A stretch of DNA of 64,000 nt from Empedobacter tilapiae (GCF_004785645.1 NZ_SRPE01000009.1:121480-185479); one strand, 5' to 3'. Shown: positions 9,376 through 19,856, numbered from the stretch's first letter. Notes: generated by a model not told the origin, from the sequence alone. Numbers and translations are program-made.

Positions 9376-9906
9376 TTATTTCCAATAACTCCAAACTATT
9401 CCATCAAATACAGCTAAGGATTTACTTTCTGTATCATAAACAATTGTACCAGCTGCAGGGGAAAGAATATTTTCATGCGGTTTATTTACTTTAGGTAAAA
9501 TTAAAGCTTTATCTGTTGCTTCTAATACTAAAACTCCTTTAGCAGAAGAAGTTTCAGCTCCTATAACAACTCCTTCTCCGTCTTCCTGAGATGTGTTCAT
9601 GATTCTATTTGTTGTAATTGTATTATTTGATTCATCTTTTTGCTCTAACAAAGAACCAGAATCGCTTAATTCAAGCCAAGCAGAATTTTGCATAACTTTC
9701 AATTTCATATCTGTAAAATCCATTAAGATTGTTCCGTTTTCGTAACTCGTAGAACTTGATACATTAACAACTGGAAGAAGTATTCCTTTATTATCTGTAC
9801 CAAAATCAAGGATACCATTACCATCTACAATATTTTTACCTATTGATACTTGAGCATAAATATTTGTTGTAAAAAAAGTTAGTATTACTAATAATATTTT
9901 TTTCAT
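9376..9906 (-). CDS. Small exported protein with two surface-protein modules
   Basis: This 176-residue protein has a signal peptide (1-18, NIYAQ). It has two copies of a module common in flavobacterial surface proteins: one near 20-85 (KGILLPVVN) and one near 110-176 (KALILPKVN, then GTIVYDTESKSL and a final WSYWK). The same module occurs in the next two genes. It follows the 1488-residue gene after 21 bp on the same strand, so they are probably co-transcribed. I see no enzyme motif. Function is unknown; a surface or adhesin accessory role is inferred from context. Confidence 0.7.
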   Translation of the reverse strand: MKKILLVILTFFTTNIYAQVSIGKNIVDGNGILDFGTDNKGILLPVVNVSSSTSYENGTILMDFTDMKLKVMQNSAWLELSDSGSLLEQKDESNNTITTNRIMNTSQEDGEGVVIGAETSSAKGVLVLEATDKALILPKVNKPHENILSPAAGTIVYDTESKSLAVFDGIVWSYWK

Positions 9907-9927
9907 GTCATTAAATTTTAGGTTTAC

Positions 9928-12900
9928 TTATTCGTTACAAGATCGTTGAATACAATTCCAATTTGTTCCATTATAAATTTTTATACAACGATCCTCTGTA
10001 TCATACACAATCATTCCTTCAACTCTTTTATTAACTGGTATATCTGCAGCTTTAACTCTTGTAAGTACCATTCCTTTTTTATATGATTCTAATACAAGGA
10101 ACCCATTTGCAACATTTTCGGGCCAACCAACAATTTGATCTTTAAAAGTAGATATTCCTACACTTGACGATTTTGCGACACCTCCTTTTGATGGTTGTGT
10201 ACAATATGAACAAAATGGAAGTTCTATTTCTCCGTTTGTATAAGCTGTTGCTGAGCCTAAACACACATCATCAGATTCGCTTTCTAAAGCAAAATCAATT
10301 GTTAATGGAGCTGGAAATAGATCTTGTCCAATATTTATCATATCTGCTCGTTTAGGTGACTTAATTTTAAAAGTAATTTGATGAATACCTTTGGGTATAC
10401 TGAACCCTTCTATTGATATTAATCCATCTTCAAAATTTTGTGTTATCCCACTACCTGATAAACTTAGAGATGAAGAAGCAAGAGAATTAAGGATATATAA
10501 GAAGTTTTCATCAAAACCAATTTCCAATATAGAATTTGTAATTGCTTGCGTATTTGGATTATTTACCGTCAATGTTGCAGTTAATTCTTCTTCTTCTGAA
10601 TAACAAGTATCATCTATCTTAATACTTGTTAGAATTGGTTGAGGCCTATCAGAATCTGCTGCATATGTATTAGTTGGTGAACATCCAATTGTTAAACGAT
10701 CACAACTTTGAAGTGTAACTGTAGATCCTAAATTTACTTTTGACTGATAAGTCAAAACTGCTCTATTACTATAATTTCCAGAAGCTGCTGTTTCATCAAA
10801 TCGTGCTCTTGCTCTAAATGTAAATGTTTTAGATCCTCCTGGAACTTCGATTCCTTTTATTGTTAATGTATTGGATAATCCATAATCATTGATTATTGCA
10901 TTTGTTATTGCTGTTTCATCTATTGATAAAGATTCTGGCACCCATTTCATTCCAGCTGGTAAAACATCAGAAAAATCTACTGGAAAAGCATCACAACCTG
11001 TATTAGTAATACGGAATGTATAATCAACTTCTTCACACAATAAAACATCAGTAGAACCTTGTTTCGTGAAAATTAATCCGTCTTCTGTAGGAGGAGGCAA
11101 AGGAGCAGGACAAGTAAATTCCATTGGTCCAATACCTATACGTTTATATCCTAGAACTGGTCCTCCTGTATACTTATGTTTAATATATATTTTTTCTACT
11201 GCATCTTCGAATTCTACAAAAACACGTCCTCTTTCACTAGTATAACCAGAAGTTTTTCTATTTGCAATTGCTTTATTATATTGAATTGTATAGCTACTTT
11301 TTTCTGGTTTAGCAACATAACTTAATTTGGGTTTTATAATTGCTGCACCACACATTCCATATACTTCAACATCATCATATCGAACATATCTTCTATCTAT
11401 TTCAAAAATTTCAAATGTAGCTGCTGCAGCTTTAGATAATACTATTTCTGTTTGCATCACATTATTTCCATTTCCTCTTTTTCTATATTCTCTCAATGAT
11501 TTTCTAACCGAAGCTCTTGGGTAATTTCTTGTTAACCATTCTGATGGAGCTTGTAAAGAAACATTGACCTGAGCAGTAAAATCATCTCCTAAATCATAAT
11601 CTGTAGACAAACTACCTTTTATCCAATTTTTTGATGTAAACTCTAACTTCTTACTTCCAGAAAACTCACACGTGTCACATGATCCAGGTACCATTTTTGC
11701 TCCGAATGTAAAATATTTATACTTTCCATAGAATGTAAAATCTATTTGATGAACTCCATTAAAATATTCCATAGGCACCATTTGATCCCATTGATTATTT
11801 TTTAGTTTAATTTCGGAATCTGCTACTAATAAAAAAACTTCATATCCTGCTCCTTCAAATGGAAATCCGCTACCTCCCACACTCAACCTAACAGATTTTG
11901 GAGTAGGATTATTTGTATTAGCTGTTGTATTTTGTGCTAACCATATTCTTCCTGTTGGACCAGTAAGTGTTTCATCTATTTCTCCACATATTGCAGTATT
12001 ACCAGCAACAGATGTTGGAGTAAATGAACCTTTATTATCTCCAATAAATAGACCATTCAGATTTTCAAAAGACTCTCCATTTGTTACACATGGTATTGTA
12101 CCATTTGTCATTAAAGTAATTACACCTTCATCTGTCGTTGATTTTGATCTATACAGATTTAAAGCTTGCGCATCATCTCTTACTAAACCTGCTATATTAT
12201 TATGATAATATCTATTTACAACACTATTTCCTTCCCATACGATCGTTTGATTATCAGATAATTTATACTGATAGTTAAGTTCAGGAAATGTCTTGTTTTC
12301 ATCTAATGTAAGTCCATATTTCATTCCTAAATAAGAACGTATTTTATCTTGTTCTTGAAGTGTCAACGCTTTTTCATAGAAAAAAACCTCTCCTATCAAA
12401 CCTTTAAAAGATCCACCAGTCAAACTAGCTCCTCCTAATGTAGATCCTCTAGCCATCCTAAATGCATCTCCGAATAAACCTGTAGGAGATAATTGATCTT
12501 GCCATCCTCCAAAATCGTAAACAATACGTCCAGCTCCATTTATACCATTTGCTTTAGAAATCTGTACCATTTGCAAATTTGTACTATTCGCAGAGAAACC
12601 TGCTACTGTTCCATTATTATTAGTTTGTCCTGAACCATCATTCCTAATTCGTCCTTGTCTATCTGCAGCATCGAAACCTACCGCAGGAAATCTCGTTGTA
12701 CCAGATCTAGGATCAGCACTACCAAAACCATGTGTATAAAGTGTACTACTATTACTTGGATCTGAATAGTATAGTACAAAAGATGTAGATCCCAAAGGTG
12801 CGTCTGTTGACATTGGTCCAGTTAATGTAGCTAAATAAGCTGTTGCATTAAATTCTAAAGCAGGGTTAAAATTCATTCTTGGATCACAAGACAAATATTG

Positions 12901-14394
12901 AGGAGCAGTTTTACTTGAATAACTAACTGCATCAAGTGTATAATTATTCTCAAATTTTGTTAAATCTCTCCAAGCTGTTACATTAGTTCCATTTAATTCA
13001 ATATTCTCTGCACTTGGATCTAGCCAAACTCTAAGTCCATCTGTTACTCCTCCTGGAGCTGTTAAATAATAAGAATACGCGATATAATCACCATTATTTA
13101 CAACAACATCTTTTGCAACTTTATTTCCATCTAATAAATAAATTCGGGTTGTAGCAGGCACAAAGTTTGCATTTGGAGAAATTAATACATAAGTAGCTGT
13201 TCGTTCTGGACGAATATTAACAATAAAACTACTTTTCCCATATGTCTGTGCTTTTAATATTGTCTTGGTAATCTTATTTACTTCTAATGATAGTGTTCCA
13301 TTCTGAAAAGAAGTTCCAACTGGATACTCATAGTTAGAGCTTCCTGACAAACCATTTGATCCCAAAAACAGAAATGTATTATTATCTAAAGTAGATATAT
13401 TCTCTTTATTTAAATTGGTTAAATCCCCTAAAAAAACAGTTGCAAATTTATTTTCATAGCTTGAAGATTGTTTTTGATATAAACCACTACCATCATCTCT
13501 TCCTAATCCAAACAGATTATAACGATATGAAATATTATTACCAGAAGTTACATCCCAAATAGTAGTACCTGAAGAATTAATTTGATGAGGTTGAGTCAAC
13601 ATATCTAGTTCTACTCCATATTTTAAAGATAAATATGTTTGTACTTTTTGTAATTCAACTGTATTTACTGCTGAACCTATGTTACTTGATAAAACAATAA
13701 TTTCTTGAATATTTCCATAAAATGGATATGTTGCACTCAAATTCTCATTACCAATAACACTAAAACCATCTGAAGTAGACATTACTCTCGCATTACTCAT
13801 TGTACCAAATAAACTTCCATTAAAATAAAGTTTATCGAATGTACTTCCATTATTCATACGTGTAGCCAAACTAATACCTGCCATTTTAGCTGGAGTAGCA
13901 TTACTACCTACAGAATAAGTACTTCCTGTACTTTGTGTTGTCATAAACGGATTACCATATTGCCAACCATTATTACTACCTCTACTTGCATTAAAAGAAA
14001 ATACAACTCCTCTTGTTGATGTTGTAGTCTCCACTCTTGATACATAAAAAGTAAAATAAGATTTAGATGCAGAAACAAAATGTCCTCCATGAACTAATTT
14101 TCGATTTGATGTGCCTGGAGCAAACCGAATAGAAGGTTGAAAGTTCATTATATTAACATTATCAAAAGTAGGAACAGCATAAGTAGAATATTTAGAATAG
14201 TCTCTTCCTTTTCCTGAATGATCTTTCCACTGATTAACTCCTGCTCCATTTGATAAATTAATATCATCTGCTTTTAACCAAAGCTCAACTTCAAGAGAAG
14301 TACCTCCTGGTTTTTGTGCAAAAGTTATTCCCATCATAAGACTGAAATAAATTGGCAAAACAGCTTTTAAAATATGTAATAAACTTTTTTTCAT
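9928..14394 (-). CDS. Giant surface protein with LamG-like and DUF11-like domains
   Basis: This is a 1488-residue exported protein. Order: signal peptide (1-26, GITFAQ); LamG/concanavalin-like domain at about 35-260 (VELWLKADDINLSNGA, WKDHSGKGRDY); a second copy at about 453-690 (LRVWLDPSAENIEL, WRDLTKFENN, then FFYEKALTLQEQDKIRSYLGMKYG); a middle region; DUF11-like beta domains at about 1100-1360 (VDYTFRITNTGCDAFPVDFSDVLPAGM); and a C-terminal module (KGMVLTRVK, GMIVYDTEDRCIKIYNGTNW). This is typical of large flavobacterial adhesins or carbohydrate-binding surface proteins. A T9SS tail is not obvious. The 176-residue gene follows downstream. Confidence 0.75.
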   Translation of the reverse strand: MKKSLLHILKAVLPIYFSLMMGITFAQKPGGTSLEVELWLKADDINLSNGAGVNQWKDHSGKGRDYSKYSTYAVPTFDNVNIMNFQPSIRFAPGTSNRKLVHGGHFVSASKSYFTFYVSRVETTTSTRGVVFSFNASRGSNNGWQYGNPFMTTQSTGSTYSVGSNATPAKMAGISLATRMNNGSTFDKLYFNGSLFGTMSNARVMSTSDGFSVIGNENLSATYPFYGNIQEIIVLSSNIGSAVNTVELQKVQTYLSLKYGVELDMLTQPHQINSSGTTIWDVTSGNNISYRYNLFGLGRDDGSGLYQKQSSSYENKFATVFLGDLTNLNKENISTLDNNTFLFLGSNGLSGSSNYEYPVGTSFQNGTLSLEVNKITKTILKAQTYGKSSFIVNIRPERTATYVLISPNANFVPATTRIYLLDGNKVAKDVVVNNGDYIAYSYYLTAPGGVTDGLRVWLDPSAENIELNGTNVTAWRDLTKFENNYTLDAVSYSSKTAPQYLSCDPRMNFNPALEFNATAYLATLTGPMSTDAPLGSTSFVLYYSDPSNSSTLYTHGFGSADPRSGTTRFPAVGFDAADRQGRIRNDGSGQTNNNGTVAGFSANSTNLQMVQISKANGINGAGRIVYDFGGWQDQLSPTGLFGDAFRMARGSTLGGASLTGGSFKGLIGEVFFYEKALTLQEQDKIRSYLGMKYGLTLDENKTFPELNYQYKLSDNQTIVWEGNSVVNRYYHNNIAGLVRDDAQALNLYRSKSTTDEGVITLMTNGTIPCVTNGESFENLNGLFIGDNKGSFTPTSVAGNTAICGEIDETLTGPTGRIWLAQNTTANTNNPTPKSVRLSVGGSGFPFEGAGYEVFLLVADSEIKLKNNQWDQMVPMEYFNGVHQIDFTFYGKYKYFTFGAKMVPGSCDTCEFSGSKKLEFTSKNWIKGSLSTDYDLGDDFTAQVNVSLQAPSEWLTRNYPRASVRKSLREYRKRGNGNNVMQTEIVLSKAAAATFEIFEIDRRYVRYDDVEVYGMCGAAIIKPKLSYVAKPEKSSYTIQYNKAIANRKTSGYTSERGRVFVEFEDAVEKIYIKHKYTGGPVLGYKRIGIGPMEFTCPAPLPPPTEDGLIFTKQGSTDVLLCEEVDYTFRITNTGCDAFPVDFSDVLPAGMKWVPESLSIDETAITNAIINDYGLSNTLTIKGIEVPGGSKTFTFRARARFDETAASGNYSNRAVLTYQSKVNLGSTVTLQSCDRLTIGCSPTNTYAADSDRPQPILTSIKIDDTCYSEEEELTATLTVNNPNTQAITNSILEIGFDENFLYILNSLASSSLSLSGSGITQNFEDGLISIEGFSIPKGIHQITFKIKSPKRADMINIGQDLFPAPLTIDFALESESDDVCLGSATAYTNGEIELPFCSYCTQPSKGGVAKSSSVGISTFKDQIVGWPENVANGFLVLESYKKGMVLTRVKAADIPVNKRVEGMIVYDTEDRCIKIYNGTNWNCIQRSCNE

Positions 14395-14615
14395 TTATTT
14401 AAATTCTATAATAATTAGTATTAGGTTTTCGATATTTGGCTAGTTTCTACATATAAATCTTGAAAAATTTCAAGATAATACTGATTAAAACTAAGACTCT
14501 CTGTATTTTTCATTTTCATAGTATTTTTGGTTATATAATTAATGGATAATAACTTTTAATATAGAAGAGTATTAAATAATAGATAAATTACTTTTTGAAT
14601 ATGAATAAATAAACA

Positions 14616-14646
14616 TGCAGGTAAAGAAAATAATTCTTTACCTGCA
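14616..14646. repeat. 13-bp perfect inverted repeat without T-run
   Basis: TGCAGGTAAAGAA (14616-14628) and TTCTTTACCTGCA (14634-14646) enclose the 5-nt loop AATAA. Neither side has a terminator-like T-run. It lies about 230 bp upstream of the 1488-residue gene, so a 5' leader structure or operator is possible. Confidence 0.5.
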
Positions 14647-15144
14647 ATAGTTTACTTATTAAGTCAACAAAAAATTTTTCATAGGTTATAATATTTTTAG
14701 GTTGGTTGAATTTTGGTTTAATTTTTAGAATAAATGGCTTATAACTTTTTTTATTTCATCATTAATTACAATATAAAAACTGATCTTAAATCCCTAGCTT
14801 TTATTTGTTTACTAAAAATAACAAGAATCTTAAATAAATTAAATTATCTTCCCCCTCAATAACCCCTCTATTACATAAGTAACTGATTAATATATGAATA
14901 AAATATTTTTTTTATAAGCTTTTTCCCGTAATAATAAAAAAACAATAGTATTTACAATTTAATTACAATATATCTAATCCATTTCCTTACTTTTAATATA
15001 ATGAAGTAATTATAATAAAGAGAAATAATAACTAAAATCCAGAGATATAATTATTTATTGAAAATTTTTATACTTTGTTAGAAACTTAGAAAAAATTATA
15101 CTTGAGATAATTTACATATTAATAAATTTTCAAGTGATATTAGC

Positions 15145-15199
15145 AAATTAATAAACAAAAAAAGTTCCCTTAAAGGGAACTTTTTTTGTTTATTAATTT
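15145..15199. terminator. 55-bp perfect palindrome, terminator of the 806-residue gene
   Basis: Two 27-bp arms are perfectly complementary around a single A at 15172. The core is AAAAAAAGTTCCCTT with AAGGGAACTTTTTTT, and the arms continue for 12 bp as AAATTAATAAAC with GTTTATTAATTT. It begins 16 bp after the stop of the 806-residue gene on the minus strand. The core alone is a good bidirectional terminator. Confidence 0.8.
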
Positions 15200-15215
15200 A
15201 ACCGTTAAGGTATTT

Positions 15216-17636
15216 TTAAAGTTTTATAGTTGCATCATAATTTTTCTGTACATACTTGAAAATATGATCCATTGCATTTCCAAAAATAATCCAATTTGCA
15301 ATATTTGTATTATTAATATTCTTTGCACCTACAGAAGTTCCATCCCAACCTTGGTATCCATTGAATGTTCCAGAACCAGTACCGATTGGCGATGATGTAC
15401 CATAATAAACTCCATCTGCATAATTTGTCATTCCCCAATCTGGATACATAAAGAATCCTTCTCCATATATAAACGTAGTTCTCGCAGAATTAACACCAGT
15501 TGTAGAACTAGTATTATTCGCTGGTAAATTTAGCAATCCTTTTAATGAACTTGGTAAAGTAGATGGTACGATTCCTATCCAAGAAGGATAATCATCAGAT
15601 CTTAAAATTCCATTAGGTACATTCCCAAATACACCATTGATGAAAGGATTGTCAGAAGCAATATTACTATCTACTTTTGCTGTATAAATATAATATTCAT
15701 CCTCTGTCATTGTAACATTAGCATTATACGTCTGATCAATAAAATTCTTTATATAAGATTGATCATCTTGCGATTCTACCCAATAAACAAATCCTTTTTT
15801 CTTCTGAACAAAATCTTTAAGTATACTAATACAAGCTGCATCAGGGTTCCAACTCCAACCAATTAAAATTACTTGAACGCCTTGATTATTAATATAATCT
15901 TTTAGCTTTGTTGCATTTATACTACCTGTCTCTAATTTTATATTTGCATCAGTAAAAGATTCTATTTTTGACTTTCCATCCACTCCAAAATTCTGAATAT
16001 TTTTTAATGCATTTCTAACCTGAGTAAAACTATCACCTACAAGTAAAATTGGTTTAATAGGCATCACAACATTTACATTTAATGTACATGTTACTCCATT
16101 TATAGTTACCGTAAATGGTATTGTTCCTGCTTTAGTTGGTGTACCTGTCCCATATACTCGTATTGAGGTAGTTCCTGTTGAAGTAATAGATCCACTTCCA
16201 GAGAAACTAAAGCCAGGATTATCCGCACTTTCTATACTAATCTCATAGGTTCCTGTACTACTAGCTGTAATTGGTATATCAATGTAGTTTGAAGCCGTTA
16301 ATGGTGTATTCAAATTATAAGTACCTTTTACAGTTGCAGAACTACAACTAATACTAGAAATTACAGCTTTACTTTCTACAACTACTACAGATCCTTTCGC
16401 TGTTGTTCCTACATAACCACTTCCAGTAATTGTATACTCAAATGTCCCTGCATTAGCTGGTGGATTACCATTCGCATATAATACAACAGGCTGTATTCCT
16501 GTAGTTGTTAAATTTACATTGTCAGCACTATAAGTAACTCCATTAACAGTATTAGTACTAAAATTAAAGTAACCTGGATTAACTACATTAACTGTAATAT
16601 TAAATGCTTTTCCAGCAGAACTTTCTCCTTTTTTCAGTTGATCAGCACTTACAAAAACAATATCCTTAAATTGAACATCAGCTGGTAGAACATTTACAAC
16701 AGGAGTACATGCAATTACTTTATCATTTATTGTAATTGTAAATGTATTATTTCCTGCAACCGCAGGAGTTCCTATTACAGGAATTTGGATCGTATAATTA
16801 CCTGTGTTAGGAAATGTTCCTTCTTTCTGAAAAAAGAAACCAGCAGTAGGATTGTTAACTAAAATAGAGTAATCGCCTGATTCCACTACATTTACAGTAA
16901 TTTGAAAATAATTTCCAGAATTAGCAACTGTTCCTACTTTGTATGTTCCTATAAAAGCTGCTGAATTACAATTCGGGACAATTACTTCAGATTGCCCTAT
17001 ATCTCCACACAAAGATTTCCATTTATTATTCTTGTAAAAATTAAAGCAAGAAGAATCTGAATTGAAAATAAGTAAAGAATTTTCGGGGTTAACAATAATA
17101 TCACGCTCTCCTGTTGTCATACGAGGAATTAAAATACCTTTATTTGATGAACGAACTTCAAATTGAGCAGACTCATTAATTGCTTTAGCAAAACCTATCC
17201 CTACTTGTGAATTTTGAACAATATTTTCTGTATTTTGTGTTGCTTCAACTCCCGTCTCTTCAACTCTCCATGGTTCTGAAGGAATACGAACTTCATCCGG
17301 AACAACAAATAAAAGCCAGTGAATCCCATCAAAATAATAATACCCATCCTTTTTAATTCCTATGGTTGAAGATAATGAATTTCTAGATGCAGCTTCTTCC
17401 ACTTCATAAACATATACTATAACCCCAATTTGGTCATTCGTATACAGATGATTTTTTGTTATAAGATAATCTAATGTAACTCTTGGCGAAATAATACCTG
17501 CCGCAGCATCATTTATATTATTCGAACTTGAAACGTCTAAAGTCGCTTTTGGATCATTTGTATTAATACCGACCTGTGCGAATAAATTACAACTAAGCAA
17601 TATAGTTATAAATGTGAGGAATAGATTTTTAATCAT
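15216..17636 (-). CDS. Exported surface protein with Ig-like repeats and GATase-like C-terminal domain
   Basis: This is an 806-residue protein. Order: signal peptide (1-20, CNLFAQ); two terminal-type modules (VGINTNDPKATLDVSS...GIISPRV at about 20-125, and KGILIPRMTTGERDI with KWKSLCG at about 155-215); three to four beta-sandwich, Ig-like repeats at about 225-525 (recurring TFTITINDKVIACT, PFTVTINGVTCTLNVNV); and a C-terminal domain at about 527-806 starting KPILLVGDSFTQVRNAL. That domain resembles the flavodoxin or class I amidotransferase-like fold used in surface proteins. No catalytic Cys-His is evident to me. It is probably displayed at the cell surface; the role is unknown. Confidence 0.7.
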   Translation of the reverse strand: MIKNLFLTFITILLSCNLFAQVGINTNDPKATLDVSSSNNINDAAAGIISPRVTLDYLITKNHLYTNDQIGVIVYVYEVEEAASRNSLSSTIGIKKDGYYYFDGIHWLLFVVPDEVRIPSEPWRVEETGVEATQNTENIVQNSQVGIGFAKAINESAQFEVRSSNKGILIPRMTTGERDIIVNPENSLLIFNSDSSCFNFYKNNKWKSLCGDIGQSEVIVPNCNSAAFIGTYKVGTVANSGNYFQITVNVVESGDYSILVNNPTAGFFFQKEGTFPNTGNYTIQIPVIGTPAVAGNNTFTITINDKVIACTPVVNVLPADVQFKDIVFVSADQLKKGESSAGKAFNITVNVVNPGYFNFSTNTVNGVTYSADNVNLTTTGIQPVVLYANGNPPANAGTFEYTITGSGYVGTTAKGSVVVVESKAVISSISCSSATVKGTYNLNTPLTASNYIDIPITASSTGTYEISIESADNPGFSFSGSGSITSTGTTSIRVYGTGTPTKAGTIPFTVTINGVTCTLNVNVVMPIKPILLVGDSFTQVRNALKNIQNFGVDGKSKIESFTDANIKLETGSINATKLKDYINNQGVQVILIGWSWNPDAACISILKDFVQKKKGFVYWVESQDDQSYIKNFIDQTYNANVTMTEDEYYIYTAKVDSNIASDNPFINGVFGNVPNGILRSDDYPSWIGIVPSTLPSSLKGLLNLPANNTSSTTGVNSARTTFIYGEGFFMYPDWGMTNYADGVYYGTSSPIGTGSGTFNGYQGWDGTSVGAKNINNTNIANWIIFGNAMDHIFKYVQKNYDATIKL

Positions 17637-17710
17637 ACTTTATAAATTAATTCATTTTAGTGTTCTTGTTTAAATTCAATACAATATAGGAATAAAACAA
17701 TTATTTATTG

Positions 17711-17737
17711 AACAATATTTATTAAATAAACATTGTT
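17711..17737. promoter_or_regulatory. Near-perfect dyad between divergent surface-protein genes
   Basis: AACAATATTTAT (17711-17722) and ATAAACATTGTT (17726-17737) match at 11 of 12 positions around a 3-nt centre. It sits between the divergent 806-residue gene and the PCMD lipoprotein gene, so one regulator bound here could affect both. Inference from symmetry and position. Confidence 0.35.
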
Positions 17738-17924
17738 TTTAATAAATTAAATTACTCTACCCTTAATAATGCCTGTATTTTATAAAATATTAATAAACAA
17801 AATTTTAAAAACATCATTTTATTATTTTTTTTTCTCAATCATAAAAGAATTCAATAAGACTTATGGTAAAGAAATAAAGATTTAAATTTCTTTTTCATTA
17901 ATTTTAACCATTCAATTGTACCTG

Positions 17925-19007
17925 ATGATAAAAAAATGTTCTCTTTTAGCTCTTTTTCTGACATCTATTTTGTTAACTTCTTGCATACAAGAAGAAGAAT
18001 TAGATACAAATGCCGATATTATAGAAGCTTATATTCCTCCACAGTATCTCAAAACTGATCCAATTATTACTAATAATTCTATTGAGTTTAGAGTTAAATC
18101 TAATATTGATCTAAAAAATCAAGCACCTATATTTATTATATCTCCAAATGCAACAATAGATCCTGTTAATGGAACGCTTCGTGATTATTCTACAACGCAA
18201 ACAGCTGTTGTAACTGCTCAAGACAAACGTTGGAAAAAAATATATACAATTAGTTTTAATATTGATGAATTAAGTACTTCTTATTCATTTAATCAAGCTG
18301 AATTAACTGATAAAGATAGATACTATCGTTTTTATTCAATTGGTTCTAACGGAGATAAAATATATGATTGGGCAAGTGGTAACTCTGGTTATGTAACAGT
18401 AGCTGGAGATAAAACGCCAGGCGAATATCCTACAACAGTAGATAAAGGAAGAGATGGTGGTTATGCAGCTAAGATGCAGACTGTCTATACAAGTAGTTTT
18501 GCTGCTGCAACTGGGAATCCTATTGCCGCTGGAAATTTATTTCTTGGTAGTTTCAAAACAAATATATTCAATACTTTAAAATCAACTAAATTCGGCTTAC
18601 CTTATTCTGGTGAATTACCAAAATCAGTCCGAACTTACTATAAATATAAAGCAGGAAAAGAAGTGAGAGATCAAGATTTCAAACCTATTCCAGGAGCCGT
18701 TGATACATTTGACATTTATGCAATCATTTTCGAATCGCAAGCCAAAGAAAATTACTTATATGGAGATCATGATTTCAAAGATCCAAGAAATGTTGCTATT
18801 GCAAGAGTTTCGAAAGCAGATCGCCTAGAAACATCAAATTGGAGAGAAATTAATTTTCCGTTCAAATTAGTTGAAGGTAAAAAATATGATCCCTCTAAAG
18901 AATATGTATTGGCTATTGTTATGTCTTCGAGCATTGATGGAGCTTATTTTACTGGAGCAATAGGAAGTACATTAATTGTTGATAAAGTTGAACTAATTTA
19001 TAATTAG
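17925..19007 (+). CDS. PCMD-domain lipoprotein
   Basis: This is a lipoprotein of about 360 residues. The start is taken at the ATG at 17925 (MIKKCSLLALF); an in-frame TTG at 17916 would only lengthen the signal. The lipobox LLTSC puts the mature Cys near residue 20. An N-terminal beta domain (about 40-120) is followed by a PCMD-like domain (putative carbohydrate metabolism domain) containing YDWASGNSGY, GRDGGYAAKMQT, AGNLFLGSF and a final VDKVELIYN. Such proteins sit on the outer membrane or surface and are thought to bind glycans. It is followed after 4 bp by an outer-membrane barrel gene. Confidence 0.75.
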   Translation: MIKKCSLLALFLTSILLTSCIQEEELDTNADIIEAYIPPQYLKTDPIITNNSIEFRVKSNIDLKNQAPIFIISPNATIDPVNGTLRDYSTTQTAVVTAQDKRWKKIYTISFNIDELSTSYSFNQAELTDKDRYYRFYSIGSNGDKIYDWASGNSGYVTVAGDKTPGEYPTTVDKGRDGGYAAKMQTVYTSSFAAATGNPIAAGNLFLGSFKTNIFNTLKSTKFGLPYSGELPKSVRTYYKYKAGKEVRDQDFKPIPGAVDTFDIYAIIFESQAKENYLYGDHDFKDPRNVAIARVSKADRLETSNWREINFPFKLVEGKKYDPSKEYVLAIVMSSSIDGAYFTGAIGSTLIVDKVELIYN

Positions 19008-19011
19008 ATAT

Positions 19012-19806
19012 ATGAAAAATATAGTTAAAGTAATTTTTATTATTATAATTACATCTAATACTTTTCTTACTGTAAATGCTCAAGAAATTGAAAATAATTC
19101 ACAAAATAAAACCTCTTTTTTTAAGAAAAATATAGAGTACCAAGCCAAAGCTCAATTTAGTATTGGAGGAGCTTCTCCTATTGGGATACCCGCAGAAATT
19201 AGAAAAATTGAAAGTTATAATCCAACTTTACAATTAGGTATAGGTCTAAATGCTACAAAATGGTTTTATGATAATCGTAAATTCGGTATTCGAATTGGGC
19301 TAAATGTAGAAGGTCGTGGAATGAAAACACAAGCAAAAGTAAAAAACTATTATACTCAAATAGAAGATGATACTGGCGCAAAAACCAAAGGATATTTCAC
19401 TGGACATGTTATAACAGAAATGGATAATGCTTATATTTCTATGCCTATTTTATTTATTTGGAATACTTCTGAAAGATGGAATTTATATGGAGGTTTTTAT
19501 TTCTCAACATTAATTGACAAATCTTTCTCAGGATATATCTATGAAGGTACTTTTAGAGAAGGTAGTCCTATTGGAGAACCTACAACTTTTGAAAATACAG
19601 CAAAAGGATTATACGACTTTTCAAATTATTTAAGTCCATTTCAGTTTGGAAGTCAGGTGGGTGCTGAATTTAAATTAAAGAATAATTTTAGTTTGTTTTT
19701 AGATATTACAATGGCTCATAAACAAGTTTTCAAAAAAGATTTTGAAGCCATTTCATTCAAAATGTATAACATATATGGAAATGCAGGTTTTGGTTATACA
19801 TTTTAA
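19012..19806 (+). CDS. Outer-membrane beta-barrel protein (PorT-like fold)
   Basis: This 264-residue protein has a signal peptide (1-24, FLTVNAQ) followed by alternating hydrophobic beta strands (LQLGIGLNATKWFY, FGIRIGLNVEGRG, WNLYGGFYFSTLI, FQFGSQVGAEFKL) and the terminal aromatic strand IYGNAGFGYTF. This is typical of an outer-membrane beta-barrel of the PorT-like type. Its start is 4 bp after the PCMD lipoprotein stop, so they form a two-gene operon and may work together at the outer membrane. No transport substrate can be inferred. Confidence 0.7.
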   Translation: MKNIVKVIFIIIITSNTFLTVNAQEIENNSQNKTSFFKKNIEYQAKAQFSIGGASPIGIPAEIRKIESYNPTLQLGIGLNATKWFYDNRKFGIRIGLNVEGRGMKTQAKVKNYYTQIEDDTGAKTKGYFTGHVITEMDNAYISMPILFIWNTSERWNLYGGFYFSTLIDKSFSGYIYEGTFREGSPIGEPTTFENTAKGLYDFSNYLSPFQFGSQVGAEFKLKNNFSLFLDITMAHKQVFKKDFEAISFKMYNIYGNAGFGYTF

Positions 19807-19856
19807 ATGAGATATTGTGAATATATCTTATGCATATCTCTAAAAGTGTCTACACT

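Larger units (their letters stand above)
14395..15215. other. Long intergenic region, 821 bp, very AT-rich
   Basis: It lies between the 1488- and 806-residue surface-protein genes, both on the minus strand. I see two inverted repeats (14616-14646 and 15145-15199, listed separately) and no ORF of note. A promoter for the 1488-residue gene must lie near 14400-14600, but I could not find a clean TAnnTTTG box. The size may reflect a lost gene. Confidence 0.55.
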
